Shown: positions 1-11,147, numbered from the stretch's first letter. The stretch: DNA of 64,000 nt from Carya illinoinensis (GCF_018687715.1 NC_056766.1:6476501-6540500), one strand, 5' to 3'. A program made the numbers and translations. Notes: a model not told the origin generated them from the sequence alone.

Positions 1-97
1 TAGGGCAGGGTAAGCAGAATGCCTCATGCAGCCAGGAGTAGACGGTTTACAGAGAATGAATGAAATAGAATGATGAAATGGACCTAAGGCTGAGTAA

Positions 98-474
98 GAG
101 CATTCACATTAGTCTATGTCTATACATATGCAAAATCATCTCTTTTATATATCCACTTTATCATTTAAACAAAAATTTTACATTGGCTTATGCATATTTG
201 AGATAAAATAATAATAAAATATTATATTTTATTATTTTGGAGGAGAGAGAAATAATAGAGAGTATGTGGAAGAGTGTGGGAGGAGAGAGAAAGAATAAGT
301 AAAATATATTTTAGAGAGTAAATAGTAGATATGTAAAAGTGTAAAGTTTTTATTTATAGTTAGTCAAATATTTAAATATAGATAATCTAATATAGCTGAA
401 TTTATATTCATATTATGCAAAAATGATTTTACATATATATATATATATATATGCATAGATTAATGTGAATACTC
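98..474. mobile_element. Tourist-like (PIF/Harbinger) MITE
   Basis: The left end starts GAGCATTCACATTAGTCTAT. The reverse complement of the right end starts GAGTATTCACATTAATCTAT, and the similarity continues for about 40 bp on each side. Both ends are flanked by the trinucleotide TAA (95-97 and 475-477), the target duplication expected for PIF/Harbinger elements. The interior is AT-rich, with an (AT)n run near 433-452 and no coding capacity. Confidence 0.7.
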
Positions 475-477
475 TAA

Positions 478-973
478 GGCAGATGTAGAGTTGAGCGATC
501 AGCCATACTTGCATGTAGTGTTTGGAGGCTCAAGTATTTTTATTGCAGCACGTGAACCTCAAATGCCTGCAACAATTCCCAGCTCCAATTTGCGAGAAAG
601 GGGGAGCACTGTGGGCTCCAGAAATCTTTTGAGTTGGAGCAGGTGAGTAGCTGTCCCGACTCCCAATAGCTTGCCTGAAACTCGTGCTGGGTCTACAAAG
701 TACAATCTCTCTCTTGGACTTATCCTATGAGGTTGGAAGTTTTACAATTCAGATAAAATTGCAGTGGATGCCAACTTACGTAGGAAGAGTTTGGTGGTGT
801 TTAGAGCATGGATTCAATAAAGTTAAAATTTAACTAAATTACATAAAATGGGACTTAGTGACCTTAACAAATAATCAGTAAATTTAACTTTCAATACGTT
901 CACTGGCTAAATTTATGGAGCCATTGCTGCTGGCCAAAATAATATTTTAGTATAAAATATTTCAATTTGGCCT
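478..973. other. Intergenic, no gene seen
   Basis: The stretch 480-790 is of more balanced composition and looks like single-copy DNA. No open frame or RNA gene could be supported. The rest is AT-rich. Confidence 0.4.
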
Positions 974-982
974 TTTACATAA

Positions 983-1229
983 GAATAATGATACACTTAC
1001 CACTCTTTCACTACTACTTTATCACTTTTTTTAATTTTTTAATTTTTTTTAAAAAAAATTCTTTTACTTAATAATTAAGCAAATGACTATCACTAAAATT
1101 ATATATTTTTAAAATTTTTTCTTAATGACTAAGGATGTTAAAAAAAATATTTAAAAGAAAATGATAAAAAAATAAATACACTACAAGTAATAAAATAGTG
1201 ATAAAAAAATGATAAATGTATCATTACCC
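983..1229. mobile_element. Mutator-like MITE with 9-bp target duplication
   Basis: The exact 9-bp direct repeat TTTACATAA flanks the element at 974-982 and 1230-1238. The left end reads GAATAATGATACACTTACCA and the reverse-complemented right end reads GGGTAATGATACATTTATCA, so the termini are imperfect inverted repeats of 20 bp or more. A 9-bp duplication is characteristic of Mutator-like elements. It is about 247 bp long and non-coding. Confidence 0.65.
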
Positions 1230-1280
1230 TTTACATAAACAGAAGGGGCCAATCCTCTGTTATGGAATAGGAAAAATATA

Positions 1281-1432
1281 GTTGCAAGCATAATTGTGCA
1301 CTAATCTGTGCACCAATATGATGTAATTGGTTAAAAAGTAGATTTTATTGAAAACAATATTAATTTAAATTTTAAGTATGAATAAATCAGTATTGGTATA
1401 TAAATTAGTGCGCGACTGTGTTTATATGTAAC
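1281..1432. mobile_element. MITE family A, copy 1
   Basis: This is a short non-coding repeat of about 150 bp with weak inverted ends (GTTGCAAGCA at the left, ATATGTAAC at the right). Related copies lie at 29468-29622 in the same orientation and at 46748-46894 and 47325-47470 in the opposite orientation. The tandem-duplication boundary near 48987 falls inside a further partial copy. The core shared by all copies is a stretch like TTAATTTAAATTTTAA next to AAAAAGTA. No clear target duplication was found. Confidence 0.6.
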
Positions 1433-2112
1433 AAAACTCTATGAAATATGTGATCAACTTAAGAGCTCTATCATGCATCTGGTTCCATGGTTAAGTTTGG
1501 TCCCATGGGCCATGATCATTAGTTTGGTCCAAGTTTGGCCTTTTACCGTGGTTTATACTCAGTATTTTAAATGTCTAATTAGTTTGGTCCCATGTTTAAT
1601 TATATCATAAATTTTAATACAATCATAATATTTAATATAATTATATATCAACTTAAAAAAATATGACCATTGTAACAAAAATACTGTTAAAAAATTTTAT
1701 CTGTTAAAATAACATGAACATTATATTATTAATGTGTCATTTTTTTAATAACGATTGAATATTCAAATTACAATTAGAATTAAAATAATTAAAAATTAAA
1801 AATTTATATTTTAATAAAATAATAAAAGATTTGTTGAGTCTATTATTTAGTATTATAAAAAATGACTAATTAAAATTTATTAAAGTGAATTTTTTAATTA
1901 AATTTTAACTAAAATTTATTGAGGTTATTACTAATATCTCAAAGATAGTTGGAAAAAAGTTCATAGTTTTAAAACATCAAAAACATCCGTTCGAGTTGTT
2001 GTTCATATTAAAGGGTACGAAATAGACAGGAATATACATATAAAATCAGTCATATAATATTTATTATTAATTTAATATTATCTAAGATATTTATATGGAT
2101 ATCAATAAGAAA
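1433..2112. other. AT-rich intergenic DNA
   Basis: No coding or RNA gene is seen. The phrase TTAGTTTGGTCC recurs near 1492-1585, and the remainder is low-complexity AT-rich sequence. Confidence 0.4.
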
Positions 2113-2272
2113 ATTTTACAAACTATACTTTCATCCTACTTTGATAAGACAGAATTTTGCATCAATCTTTAAATTTATTTTTAAAAGAATAAAAGATGAT
2201 CTAGAATGATTAAAAGTGCTAATTTTACATAGTGAGATGATAAAAATGGGATGATAGTATAATTTGTAACAT
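2113..2272. mobile_element. Short inverted-repeat element (MITE candidate)
   Basis: The left side reads TTTTACAAACTATACTTTCA. The reverse complement of the right side reads TGTTACAAATTATACTATCA, so about 30 bp at each end pair imperfectly. It is about 160 bp and non-coding. A target duplication could not be identified, so the superfamily is open. Confidence 0.5.
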
Positions 2273-2462
2273 TACTTAATTAAAAAATAATGTAGTATTT
2301 ATTGTATCTGTTAGTATTTTATGTCACTTAGACTGTGATACTCCATTCTGATAATGGATAAGAACGAGTGGTGTATGAGATCCCATATTACTTAAAAAAG
2401 AAAAATTCTTTTTTTACAATGTTTTAATGGGGTTTAACTCCAATGGGTTGACTTAAGTGGTA

Positions 2463-2624
2463 AATGTTAGAAGTGGCAATATATTACACCCGTTAATCCA
2501 ACACGAGCATGACACGATAATAGCGGGTTAAAATTTAACCTTAATAGATTTTGATCAAAAAGGGTTGACCCGTTAAGACACGATTGCTTAACGGGTTGAT
2601 AATGAGTCAACCGGTTATAACACG
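2463..2624. repeat. Older 'acacg'-rich repeat, left part (split by Copia element)
   Basis: This stretch is rich in phrases such as TTGACCCGTTAAGACACGAT and continues in style on the other side of the Copia insertion at 11148-11592. A second copy, 23905-24598, contains closely similar phrases (GACCCATTAAGACACGATTA). The Copia element therefore inserted into an existing dispersed repeat. The class of this older repeat is unknown. Confidence 0.55.
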
Positions 2625-3961
2625 TGTTGCCCAGATGACTAACACAAGAGGGGGGTGAATTGAGTTGTATTAAAAAAATAACAATTATAAATCAAATATA
2701 TAATATAAAATATAAACAAAATATGAAATAACAATAAATATAAAGAGTAAGGGTAAGAGAGAAGCAAACTCAATATGTTAACGAGGTTCGGCCCCACTGC
2801 CTACGTCCTCGCCTCAAGCTACCCCTTGAGGATTCCCAAATTCACTATTCAATCTCTTTCAGGTGGAGATAGAAACCTATTACACCTTTGAACAACACCG
2901 CTACAAAGGATCCGTGTAGAACACTCTCTACACTTGCAATCACTTTACACGTGGTGATTCAACTATTCCCTGTGTAGAATACTTTCTACACACACAAGGG
3001 TTATACACACCCTTTTTCTGATACAAGAGCTGATAGTGGGTATGTTATTAGAAAACACTCCTCAATGAGTGAAATAAGAACAATACAGCGCAAACTATAT
3101 CTCTCAAAATGAACAAAGATTAACGCTCAATGCTTAGAGAAGAGAGAATGAAAGTTTTGAATGAATATTGTATGCTCTTGGTGTTGTGAATGTGAAGCTC
3201 TCAAATGATCTATTTATAGGCATATGAGACTTCATATTCAAATTTAAAAAAATTCACATGTCAAATACAACATCATTCACTTTTTCAAAAAATTCAAATA
3301 AAAGGTTCTTTTTTTTCAATTGTCAAAGACAACATCATTCACTTTTTCAAAAAAATCAAACCTAATATTTTACTTTTGGCATATGATAAAATGAGCACAC
3401 TTTCATTTTCAAAAAATTCAAACCTAATATTTTACTTTTTGTATATGACAAAATGAGCACATTTTACTTTTCAAAATTTTCAAACAAAATCATCTACCTT
3501 TTGTATAAGTCTAAAAAAGCATCAATCACTTTTGAAAATATTCAAATAAAACATGCACATGTGAAAGATGACAATCAATCATCTTTAATATTTTCAAAGT
3601 TCAACCCTTTAATCAAGGCATGCACATGCAAAAGATGACAATCAATCATCTTTCAAAATTTTCAAATATAATTTTCAAAAATATTCATGCACATGTGGAA
3701 AATGTATTTTAATGCTTTATGATAAAATATTAATTTTGAGCATTAATCCTAATTTCGAATTTTAAGAGATTTACAATATTACTCTATGACTTTAATGTGA
3801 ACTTGTTTCTTTCTTGCTCATGCTTGGTTATTTGATGTGCTTGATTCCATTGTGTGAACAACTTGAGCTTGAAACTCCTTTATTCTTTGAATTCATTTGT
3901 TATCATCAAAATCCATGTGTAGATTTATAATCACATGAAACTTGAAACCTTGGGTTCAACA
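2625..3961 (-). repeat. 3' LTR of the Copia element (left on the + strand)
   Basis: The 1337-bp terminal repeat begins TGTTGCCCAGATGACTAACA and ends GGTTCAACA on the plus strand. It matches 9808-11142 throughout with scattered substitutions and small indels. A third, more diverged copy is the solo LTR at 36127-37361. Open frames inside it near 3453 are not genes; the same frame recurs at the same place in the other LTR. Confidence 0.93.
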
Positions 3962-3970
3962 ATCTCCTTT
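3962..3970 (-). other. Polypurine tract beside the 3' LTR
   Basis: Read on the minus strand this is AAAGGAGAT abutting the 3' LTR, the usual plus-strand primer of an LTR retrotransposon. It is preceded by the phrase GTCATCATC, common in plant Copia elements. Confidence 0.7.
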
Positions 3971-4019
3971 GATGATGACAAATACTTGATAGAACTTGAA
4001 ACCTGTATTAATATTTAAG

Positions 4020-4150
4020 CTCCCCCTGAAAATATGCGTTAGTTTTTCAAGCAAAAATATAAATATAATTCCAAGCATATATAACAAGTTTAGTAATTTA
4101 AACAATGTTAATGTTATAGTCTAAAACTTCTCCCCCTTTTGGCATCATTA
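4020..4150 (-). other. Two additional internal polypurine-tract-like runs
   Basis: On the minus strand, GGGGGAGC occurs at about 4019-4026, and AAAAGGGGGAGAAG at about 4126-4140, just after AATGATGCC. They resemble the real polypurine tract. Repeated polypurine tracts upstream of the 3' LTR are a known trait of Sireviruses, so this supports the SIRE-like assignment. Function is inferred from position only. Confidence 0.5.
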
Positions 4151-4347
4151 AAAAGGATCGGCAGCAAGTAAATGGACTGAAGAAAACGATGCGTTTAATA
4201 GTCACTGTAGATAGTTGAAAAAGGAGCCGTTCGTGACCCGACAAATGCTGCAAAGTCTTGAGGCCTAACTCTATGAATTTAGTGCGGCTGGAGATTTAAA
4301 CAATCGCCTGATGTTGTTGACAAACGTGATTGAAGGCTCTGAGTTGC

Positions 4348-4355
4348 TATAAAAA
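4348..4355 (+). promoter_or_regulatory. TATA-like box upstream of antisense ORF A
   Basis: TATAAAAA lies 86 bases upstream of the ATG at 4434, on the strand opposite to the retrotransposon. A similarly placed box precedes the second antisense ORF, which makes chance less likely, but no transcript evidence is available. Confidence 0.4.
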
Positions 4356-4433
4356 AAATGATCATTTTCATCTATCGGATGCCAAAAAAATAATCGCTTC
4401 TTGACCTGAGTTCTGTTTTTCCACAACGATAGA

Positions 4434-4886
4434 ATGGCTGAGCAATTCTCTTCCACTAATGTTCCAGACTTGAATCAGGAACTCTTGACGCATCAATCGT
4501 TAATCTTCTCTCCTGAGGCCGTCAATACCATGATAGGAGCAGTGAGCCGTTTTTCTAGTAAGGCTGATTCTGAGATTATTGCAGAATCAAGAATGCTCAG
4601 TAGTCAATATGCTGCTTTTGTTACGATCATGTCTCGGAGGTTAATGGCGAGGGTGAGTGAGATTGATCATCTTAACATGCAAATATTTGAGTTACGACAG
4701 AAGCTTGCTAATAAGGATAGTGAGAATAAAAGGCTAAAGCAAGAAAATCAAGAGTTGAAAAAATTTGCAGATTGGTATGCTCATGATCTGCAACCACGAA
4801 TAGAGGAGCTGAAACGAGAAAGGGTTCAAATACAAGGTCAACATCGGCAGATAACAGCAGAGGTTCATCGTTTACTAGAAAAATAG
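4434..4886 (+). CDS. Antisense ORF A of the Copia element: coiled-coil protein, unknown function
   Basis: This is a 150-residue open frame running against the direction of the retrotransposon, between the end of pol and the 3' LTR. It is predicted to be a soluble, highly charged protein. Residues 1-60 are mixed. From about residue 62 to the C-terminus the sequence is strongly helical and coiled-coil-like, with regularly spaced Leu/Ile and many Lys, Glu, Gln and Asn (for example SENKRLKQENQELKKF). There is no signal peptide, membrane segment or known enzyme motif. It resembles ORF B downstream: both have a D-x-x-I segment, then a Y-(A/S) patch, then M/F-S-R/Q-R-L followed by heptads, so a duplication is likely. 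It has no stop codons, whereas the sense polyprotein has five. It could be a regulator or assembly factor of the element, or a captured host gene; I cannot tell which. Confidence 0.55.
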   Translation: MAEQFSSTNVPDLNQELLTHQSLIFSPEAVNTMIGAVSRFSSKADSEIIAESRMLSSQYAAFVTIMSRRLMARVSEIDHLNMQIFELRQKLANKDSENKRLKQENQELKKFADWYAHDLQPRIEELKRERVQIQGQHRQITAEVHRLLEK

Positions 4887-5018
4887 GGACAATCTATTGT
4901 TAATCTCCCTGGCTTAGTAAGAAAACTTTTGACAATGTGTGTCCAGCATATCTTGTATTTCTTTTGACTAAATAAGATTTGAAGAGACAATAGTTTGTCT
5001 TATTCTTTATGCTATCTC

Positions 5019-5026
5019 TATAAAAT
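5019..5026 (+). promoter_or_regulatory. TATA-like box upstream of antisense ORF B
   Basis: TATAAAAT lies 111 bases before the ATG at 5130. The intervening leader is pyrimidine-rich (many CATCTC and TTCTTTTC phrases) and lacks ATG codons, like a plant 5' leader. Confidence 0.45.
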
Positions 5027-5129
5027 CAGTGCTGAAGTTCATCCAATCCGCATCAAGTTTTCATCTCATCTCTATAACTAATCTGCATTCCTTCAGCATT
5101 CTCGTTTTAAACCTTCTATTCTTTTCTCA

Positions 5130-5567
5130 ATGGCTCATTCTTTTAACATTTCTCTAGATCCATCCATGAGACATTCTGCACCTCAACCTCCTGTCCTTTA
5201 TGCAGTTGCCATTGGTGCCATGTTGCAGCAAGAAAATAATAATCTGACTAATAAGTCAAATTCTGATGTTATTTATGACTTAGTGAGTCTTGGGACTCGC
5301 TACTCTTCCTCTATTGTTGTTTTTTCTCAGCGGCTACAAGCCAAAAATCATGAAGTTGAAAAGCTCAAAGAACAAATTGTTGTATTTCAACGAATTGTTC
5401 AAGAGTCTCACACAAGGGAAGGAATCATTCGGCAGAAGAATAAACAGTTGAAATTTTTATTAGATTCTTCATTCCGCTTGCCGGTTCTCATGGATAAGAA
5501 TGACATGATATTGTATGAAGAGAATGAGCGTCTCAAACATGAGGCTAAGAATCTCAAGTTTATGTAA
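5130..5567 (+). CDS. Antisense ORF B of the Copia element: coiled-coil protein, unknown function
   Basis: This is a 145-residue open frame, again antisense to the retrotransposon. It ends at 5567, 48 bases before the end of the pol frame at 5615, so the two frames are tail-to-tail and do not overlap. The N-terminal 35 residues include PQPP. From about residue 45 it resembles ORF A: SNSDVIYDL, then TRYSSS, then FSQRLQAKNHEVEKLKEQI, followed by further Lys/Glu/Leu heptads and a basic C-terminus. No catalytic motif, signal peptide or membrane segment is seen. A TATA-like box and clean leader precede it. Conservation between A and B at the protein level, in a non-pol region of an otherwise decaying element, suggests past selection on coding. 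Function is unknown. Confidence 0.55.
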   Translation: MAHSFNISLDPSMRHSAPQPPVLYAVAIGAMLQQENNNLTNKSNSDVIYDLVSLGTRYSSSIVVFSQRLQAKNHEVEKLKEQIVVFQRIVQESHTREGIIRQKNKQLKFLLDSSFRLPVLMDKNDMILYEENERLKHEAKNLKFM

Positions 5568-5614
5568 AAGTATTAAAAAATCTATCTCTATTTTTATTGA
5601 CTCTAGTCTATCTT

Positions 5615-8600
5615 TTAAGAGATATTCATAGCATGCATCATACCTATTTCTCTTCTGATCATACATAATCTATCTTCTGGTAAAGGCTTTGTGAAAATAT
5701 CTGCTAACTGATCGTATGTGTTTGTGAATTCTAGTACTATATCGCTTTTCTGCACATGATCTTGAAGAAAATGATATCTTATTTCAATATGCTTAGTTCT
5801 AGAATGTTGTATTGGGTTCTTTGAAAGATTTATAGCACTTGTATTATCACATTTGATTGAAATGTGATTATACTTGAATTTAAAATCTTCAAGTTGTTGC
5901 TTCATGTAGAGAACTTGAGCACAACAACTACCCGCATCAACATATTCTGCCTCAGTAGTAGATAGTGCAACGGAATTTTATTTTTTACTAAACCAGGAAA
6001 CTAATGCATGACCTAAGAAATGACATGCTCCACTAATGCTTTTTCGATCTATTTTACAGCCAGCATAATCTGCATCTGTGTAGCTGATTAGATCGAAAGA
6101 TGTGTGCTTAGAGTACCATAACCCTAGGTTAATTGTACCACTAAGATATTTAAGAATGCGTTTAACTGCAATTAAATGTGATTCTTTTGGAGATGATTGA
6201 AAGCGTACACATAAGCACACACTAAACATAATATCTGGTCTACTGGCTGTTAAATATAATAAGCTACCAATCATATCTCGATATATCTTCGAGTCAACTG
6301 GCTTACCGGATTCATCTTTATCAAGTTTAGTTGATGGGCTCATTGGTGTTCCAATTTCCTTAGCATTTTCTATCCCAAACTTCTTCAGTAATTCCTTAAT
6401 ATATTTTGATTGATTGATGAATGTCCCACTTTTTGCTTGCTTAATTTGCAATCCGAGAAAGAATGTAAGTTCTCCCATCATGCTCATTTCAAATTCTTCC
6501 TGCATAGTCTTAGCAAAAACTTGACACATATTTTCATTAGTAGCACCGAATATTATATCATCAATATAAATCTAAATCAAAAGAATATCATCATTTTCAT
6601 ATTTAATGAAAAGAGTTGTGTCGATTTTTCCTCTTGAAAAACCTTTTTCAATCAAGAAACAACTAAGTCTTTCGTACCAAGCTCTAGGAGCTTGTTTAAG
6701 TCCATATAGTGCTTTTGTGAGTTTGAAAACATGATTTGGGGAAATATGATTTTCAAAACCTAGAGGTTGCTCAACATATACCTCTTCATTTATAAAACCA
6801 TTTAAGAAAGCACTTTTAACATCCATTTGAAAAAGTTTGAAATCTTTATAACAAGCATATGAAAGTAGCATTCGAATAGCTTCTAATCTTGCGACAGGTG
6901 CATATGTCTCATCATAATCGATTCATTCTTCTTGATTAAAACCTTGGGCTACAAGTCGAGCCTTATTTCTAGTAATGACTCCGGACTCATCTTTCTTGTT
7001 TCTAAAAACCCATTTTGTTCTAATAATAGTATGATTTTTGGGTCTAGGAACAGCATTTCTTTCAAATTGATTCAACTCTTCTTGCATAGCTAGAATCCAA
7101 GATTCATCAAGAAGTGCGTCATCAATATTTTTGGGTTCAATTTAAGATAGAAAAGCAGTATGATTACAAATATTTCTAAGAGATGATCGAGTACTTACAC
7201 CTTGTGAAGGTTCTCCCAAAATTTGTTCCACTGGATGATCTTTCACAAATTTCCACTGTTTGGTTGCATCTTGTATTAAATTTTGATGATCTTTCCTGAT
7301 GGCTCCATGTTGAACTTCCTCTATTGTTTTCTCTTTGTTGAGATTGAGACTTTCAATATTATTTATACCTCTTGTTTCTTCAACAATAGATTTCTTGGAG
7401 AGTGAAGAATTAGATTCATCAAATACTACATGCATAGATTCTTCTACAGTCAAAGTCTTTTTATTGAATACTCTATAAGCTTTACTATTAGTAGAATACC
7501 TGAGAAAGATACCTTCATCAGATTTTGCATCAAATTTGCCTAAATTATCCCTGTCATTCAAAATAAAACATTTGCATCCAAATACATGAAAGTAACCAAT
7601 GTTGGGCTTTTTCTCATTCCAAAGCTCATAGGGGGTTTTATCTAACTTAGACCTTAGCATAACTCTATTTATAACATAACATGCAGTACTTACCGCTTCG
7701 GCCCAAAAATAACTAAGCAAGTTGTTCTCATTGAGCATCATTCTTTCCATCTCTTGAAGAGATCTATTTTTCCTCTCTACTACCCCATTTTGTTGAAGAG
7801 TTCGAGGAGCAGAAAAATTATGCACAAAAGCGTTTTCATCACAAAATATTTCAATATTTTTATTAACAAACTCTTTTCTCCTATCACTTCGGATACTTGA
7901 AATAGTATAACCCTTTTCATTTTGAATTCTCTTGCATAACTTGGTAAAGGCATTATGTGCCTCATCTTTATGAGCAAAAAAGATGATCCAAGTATATCTA
8001 GAGAAATCATCAACAATAACAAATGCATAATATTTTCCTCCTAGACTTGCAACTCTATTTGGTCCAAAAATATCCATGTGTATCAGTTGCAATGGTCTAG
8101 TAGTGGAAATATGTTTCTTAGTTTTAAAAGAAGTTTTTGTTTGTTTACCAAATTGACATGCATCACAAATTTTGTCTTTAAGAAAATATGTTTTTGGTAA
8201 ACCTCTCACAAGATCATTTTTTGAAAGTTTGGAAATAAGTTCCATGTTAGCATGACCTAATCTTCTATGCCATAACCAACTAGTTTCATTTTGAACTGAA
8301 AAGCAAATAGAATCTTGTGAGGTAATTTCTTCAAAATCAATTGTATAAACATTATTGTTTCTAAAAGCAATAAAACAAATATTACAATCATGATCATTCA
8401 AAATAATACACTTATCCATTTTGAAAGTAACTGTAAATCCTTTATCACATAATTGACTTATGCTCAAAAGATTATGTTTTAGACCTTCAACAAGTAGAAC
8501 ATCTTCAATTATAAGAGAAGATTCATTACCAATTTTACCTATTCCCACGATCTTCCCTTTTGAATTGTCTCCAAATGTCATGTGTCATTCTTCTTTAGAT

Positions 8601-9748
8601 CTAAGATCAAAGAACTTAGTCTTGTCTCCCGTCATGTGTCTTGAACATCCGCTATCTAAAAACCATTTGTTTTTGCTTGTGGAAGACTTCATGCATACCT
8701 CAATGTCATCTTTAGCCATAAGACAAAGATTTGCTGATTCTCCATTGCTTGCTTCACTATCTGAACTACTTGAATCATCATCCCATATAGCTTTCATTGC
8801 TTTCTTACCCTTGTTTCGATCTTTCTTTAGCAGAGGACAATCTGGTTTGATATGACCAGGTTTATTGCATTTATAACAAATTAAAGTGTCATTTTTACCT
8901 GAATCTTTCTTGAAAAACTTTTTGAAAGATTTCCTTGGAGGAGTTCTATTTTTCTTCAAGAACCTCTGAATTCTTCTTGTAATCATCGCAACTTCCTCAT
9001 CTTTATCTTCATTTTCCTCATTTTCATCACTTTCACTTTCATGAGGAACAACTTTAAGTGCTAAACTCTTCTTTGGTTTTGCTTCTTCTTCTCCTCTTTT
9101 CAATGTGTACTCAAGGGTGATAAGTGATCCGATGAGTTCATTGACTTCGAGCTTCTTGAGGTCTCTAGCTTCAAGAATCGCTGTCACTTTTGATTCCCAG
9201 CGTTTTGGTAGAGAGTTGAGAATTTTTCTTACTATCTCTACCTTGGAATAAACTTTGCCAAGAGCTGTCAAGCTGTTTATGATGTTAGTAAAACGAGTAT
9301 GCATACTAGAAATAGATTCATCATCATTCATCTTAAATATTTCATATTCATGAGTAAGAATATAAATTTTTGATTCCTTGACTTGCGAAGTTCCTTCATA
9401 AGTAACTTCCAAGTTATCCCAAATTTCTTTTGCCGTAGCACAAGTCATTATTCTATTAAACTCATTTCCATTGAGAGCATTAAATAATAAATTCATAACA
9501 GTTAAATTCAAAGTATAAAGTCTATCGTCTTCACGATCAAACTCTTCTTCTTCTTTTTTGACCTTTACTCCATCAACCACTTTTGTTGGAATATAAGGTC
9601 CATTTACAATACATTTCCAGATTTCTCGACCTTGGGCCTGAAGGAATATTCTCATTCTAACTTTCCAGAATGAGTAATTATCTCCACAAAAGAGTGGAGG
9701 CCGGCTGCTAGATTGACCTTCACCAAATGAAGCTGAAATGTTAGTCAT
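5615..9748 (-). pseudogene. Gag-Pol polyprotein of the Copia element, broken by five stop codons
   Basis: One reading frame runs from the ATG at 9748, 59 bases inside the 5' LTR, to the stop at 5615, about 1378 codons with no frameshift. Order: UBN2-type Gag, a CCHC zinc knuckle (CYKCNKPGHIKPDCP), aspartic protease (LDSGCSRHMTG), integrase with its H-H-C-C zinc domain and D, D, E catalytic residues, reverse transcriptase with YIDD at 6557-6568, and RNase H (YTDADYAG). In-frame stops lie at 8585-8587, 7142-7144, 6923-6925, 6572-6574 and 5978-5980. The stop at 6572-6574 falls two codons before YIDD. The element cannot make a full polyprotein and would need proteins supplied by an intact relative. 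Confidence 0.92.
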
Positions 9749-9793
9749 AAGATCTTAACTCAAAAGATAGTTAGTCTTATAATAGAGCTCTTA

Positions 9794-9805
9794 GCTCTGA
9801 TACCA
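9794..9805 (-). other. Primer-binding site (initiator Met tRNA)
   Basis: Read on the minus strand this is TGGTATCAGAGC, complementary to the 3' end of plant initiator methionine tRNA. It starts two bases inside the 5' LTR, the standard Copia arrangement. It fixes the orientation of the element as minus. Confidence 0.9.
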
Positions 9806-9807
9806 AT

Positions 9808-11142
9808 TGTTGCCTAGATGACTAACACAAGAGGGGGGTGAATTGAGTTGTATTAAAAAAATAACAATTATAAATCAAATATATAATATAAAATATAAAC
9901 AAAATATGAAATAACAACAAATATAAAGAGTAAGGGTAAGAGAGAAGCAAACTCAGTATGTTAACGAGGTTCGGCCCCACTGCCTACGTCCTCGCCTCAA
10001 GCTACCCCTTGAGGATTCTCAAATTCACTATTCAATCTACTTCAGGTGGAGATAGAAACCTATTACACCTTTGAACAACACCGCTACAAAGGATCCGTGT
10101 AGAACACCCTCTACACTTGCAATCACCTTACACGTGGTGATTCAACTATTCCCTGTGTAGAATACTTTCTACACACACAAGGGTTATACACACTCTTTTT
10201 CTGATACAAGAGCTGATAGTGGGTAGGTTATCAGAAAATACTCCTCAATGAGTGAAATAAGAATAATACAACGTAAACTATATCTCTCAAAATGAACAAA
10301 GATTAAGGCTCAAATGCTTAGAGAAGAGAGAATGAAAGCTTTGAATGAATATTGTATGCTCTTGGTGTTGTGAATGTGAAGCTCTCAAATGATCTATTTA
10401 TAGGCATATGAGACTTCATATTCAAATTTAAAAAGATTCACATGTCAAAAACAACATCATTCACTTTTTCAAAAAATTCAAATAAAATGTTCTTTTTTTT
10501 CAATTGTCAAAGACAACATCATTCACTTTTTCAAAAAAATCAAACCTAATATTTTACTTTTGGCATATGACAAAATGAGCACACTTTCATTTTCAAAAAA
10601 TTCAAACCTAATTTTTTACTTTTTGCATATGACAAAATGAGCACACTTTACTTTTCAAATTTTTTTAACAAAATCATCTACCTTTTGTATAAGTCTAAAA
10701 AAGCATCAATCACTTTTAAAAATATTCAAATAAAACATGCACATGTGAAAGATGACAATCAATCATCTTTAATATTTTCAAAGTTTAACCCTTTAATCAA
10801 GGCATGCACATGCAAAAGATGACAATCAATCATCTTTCAAAATTTTCAAATATAATTTTCAAAAATATTCATGCACATGTGGAAAATGTATTTTAATGCT
10901 TTATGATAAAATATTAATTTTGAGCATTAATCCTAATTTCGAATTTTAAGAGATTTACAATATTACTCTATGACTTTAATGTGAACTTGTTTCCTTCTTG
11001 CTCATGCTTGGTTATTTGATGTGTTTGATTCCATTGTGTGAACAACTTTAGCTTGAAACTCCTTTATTCTTTGAATTCATTTGTTATCATCAAAATCCAT
11101 GTGTAGATTTATAATCACATGAAACTTTCCTTGGGTTCAACA
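9808..11142 (-). repeat. 5' LTR of the Copia element (right on the + strand)
   Basis: This is the 1335-bp partner of 2625-3961. It shares the same TG...CA ends and is followed by the target duplication ACACG at 11143-11147. As the 5' LTR of a minus-strand element it should contain the promoter; I did not locate a convincing one. Confidence 0.93.
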
Positions 11143-11147
11143 ACACG

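Larger units (their letters stand above)
2625..11142 (-). mobile_element. Ty1-copia LTR retrotransposon, SIRE-like layout, degraded
   Basis: This complete element of about 8.5 kb reads right to left. Both LTRs (2625-3961 and 9808-11142) begin TG and end CA, and the insertion is flanked by the 5-bp duplication ACACG (2620-2624 and 11143-11147). Order along the element: 5' LTR, initiator-Met tRNA primer site, gag with zinc knuckle, protease, integrase, reverse transcriptase, RNase H, then a non-pol region of about 1.65 kb, polypurine tracts and the 3' LTR. Integrase before reverse transcriptase defines Copia. The Gag style, the long region after pol and the repeated polypurine tracts suggest the SIRE lineage (inference). 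I count roughly 30-35 differences between the LTRs, about 97% identity, so insertion was not very recent. Confidence 0.93.

Noticed and set aside
3453..3638. 61-codon frame repeated at 10637-10822
   Set aside because: It lies at the same place in both LTRs of the retrotransposon and has no coding features.
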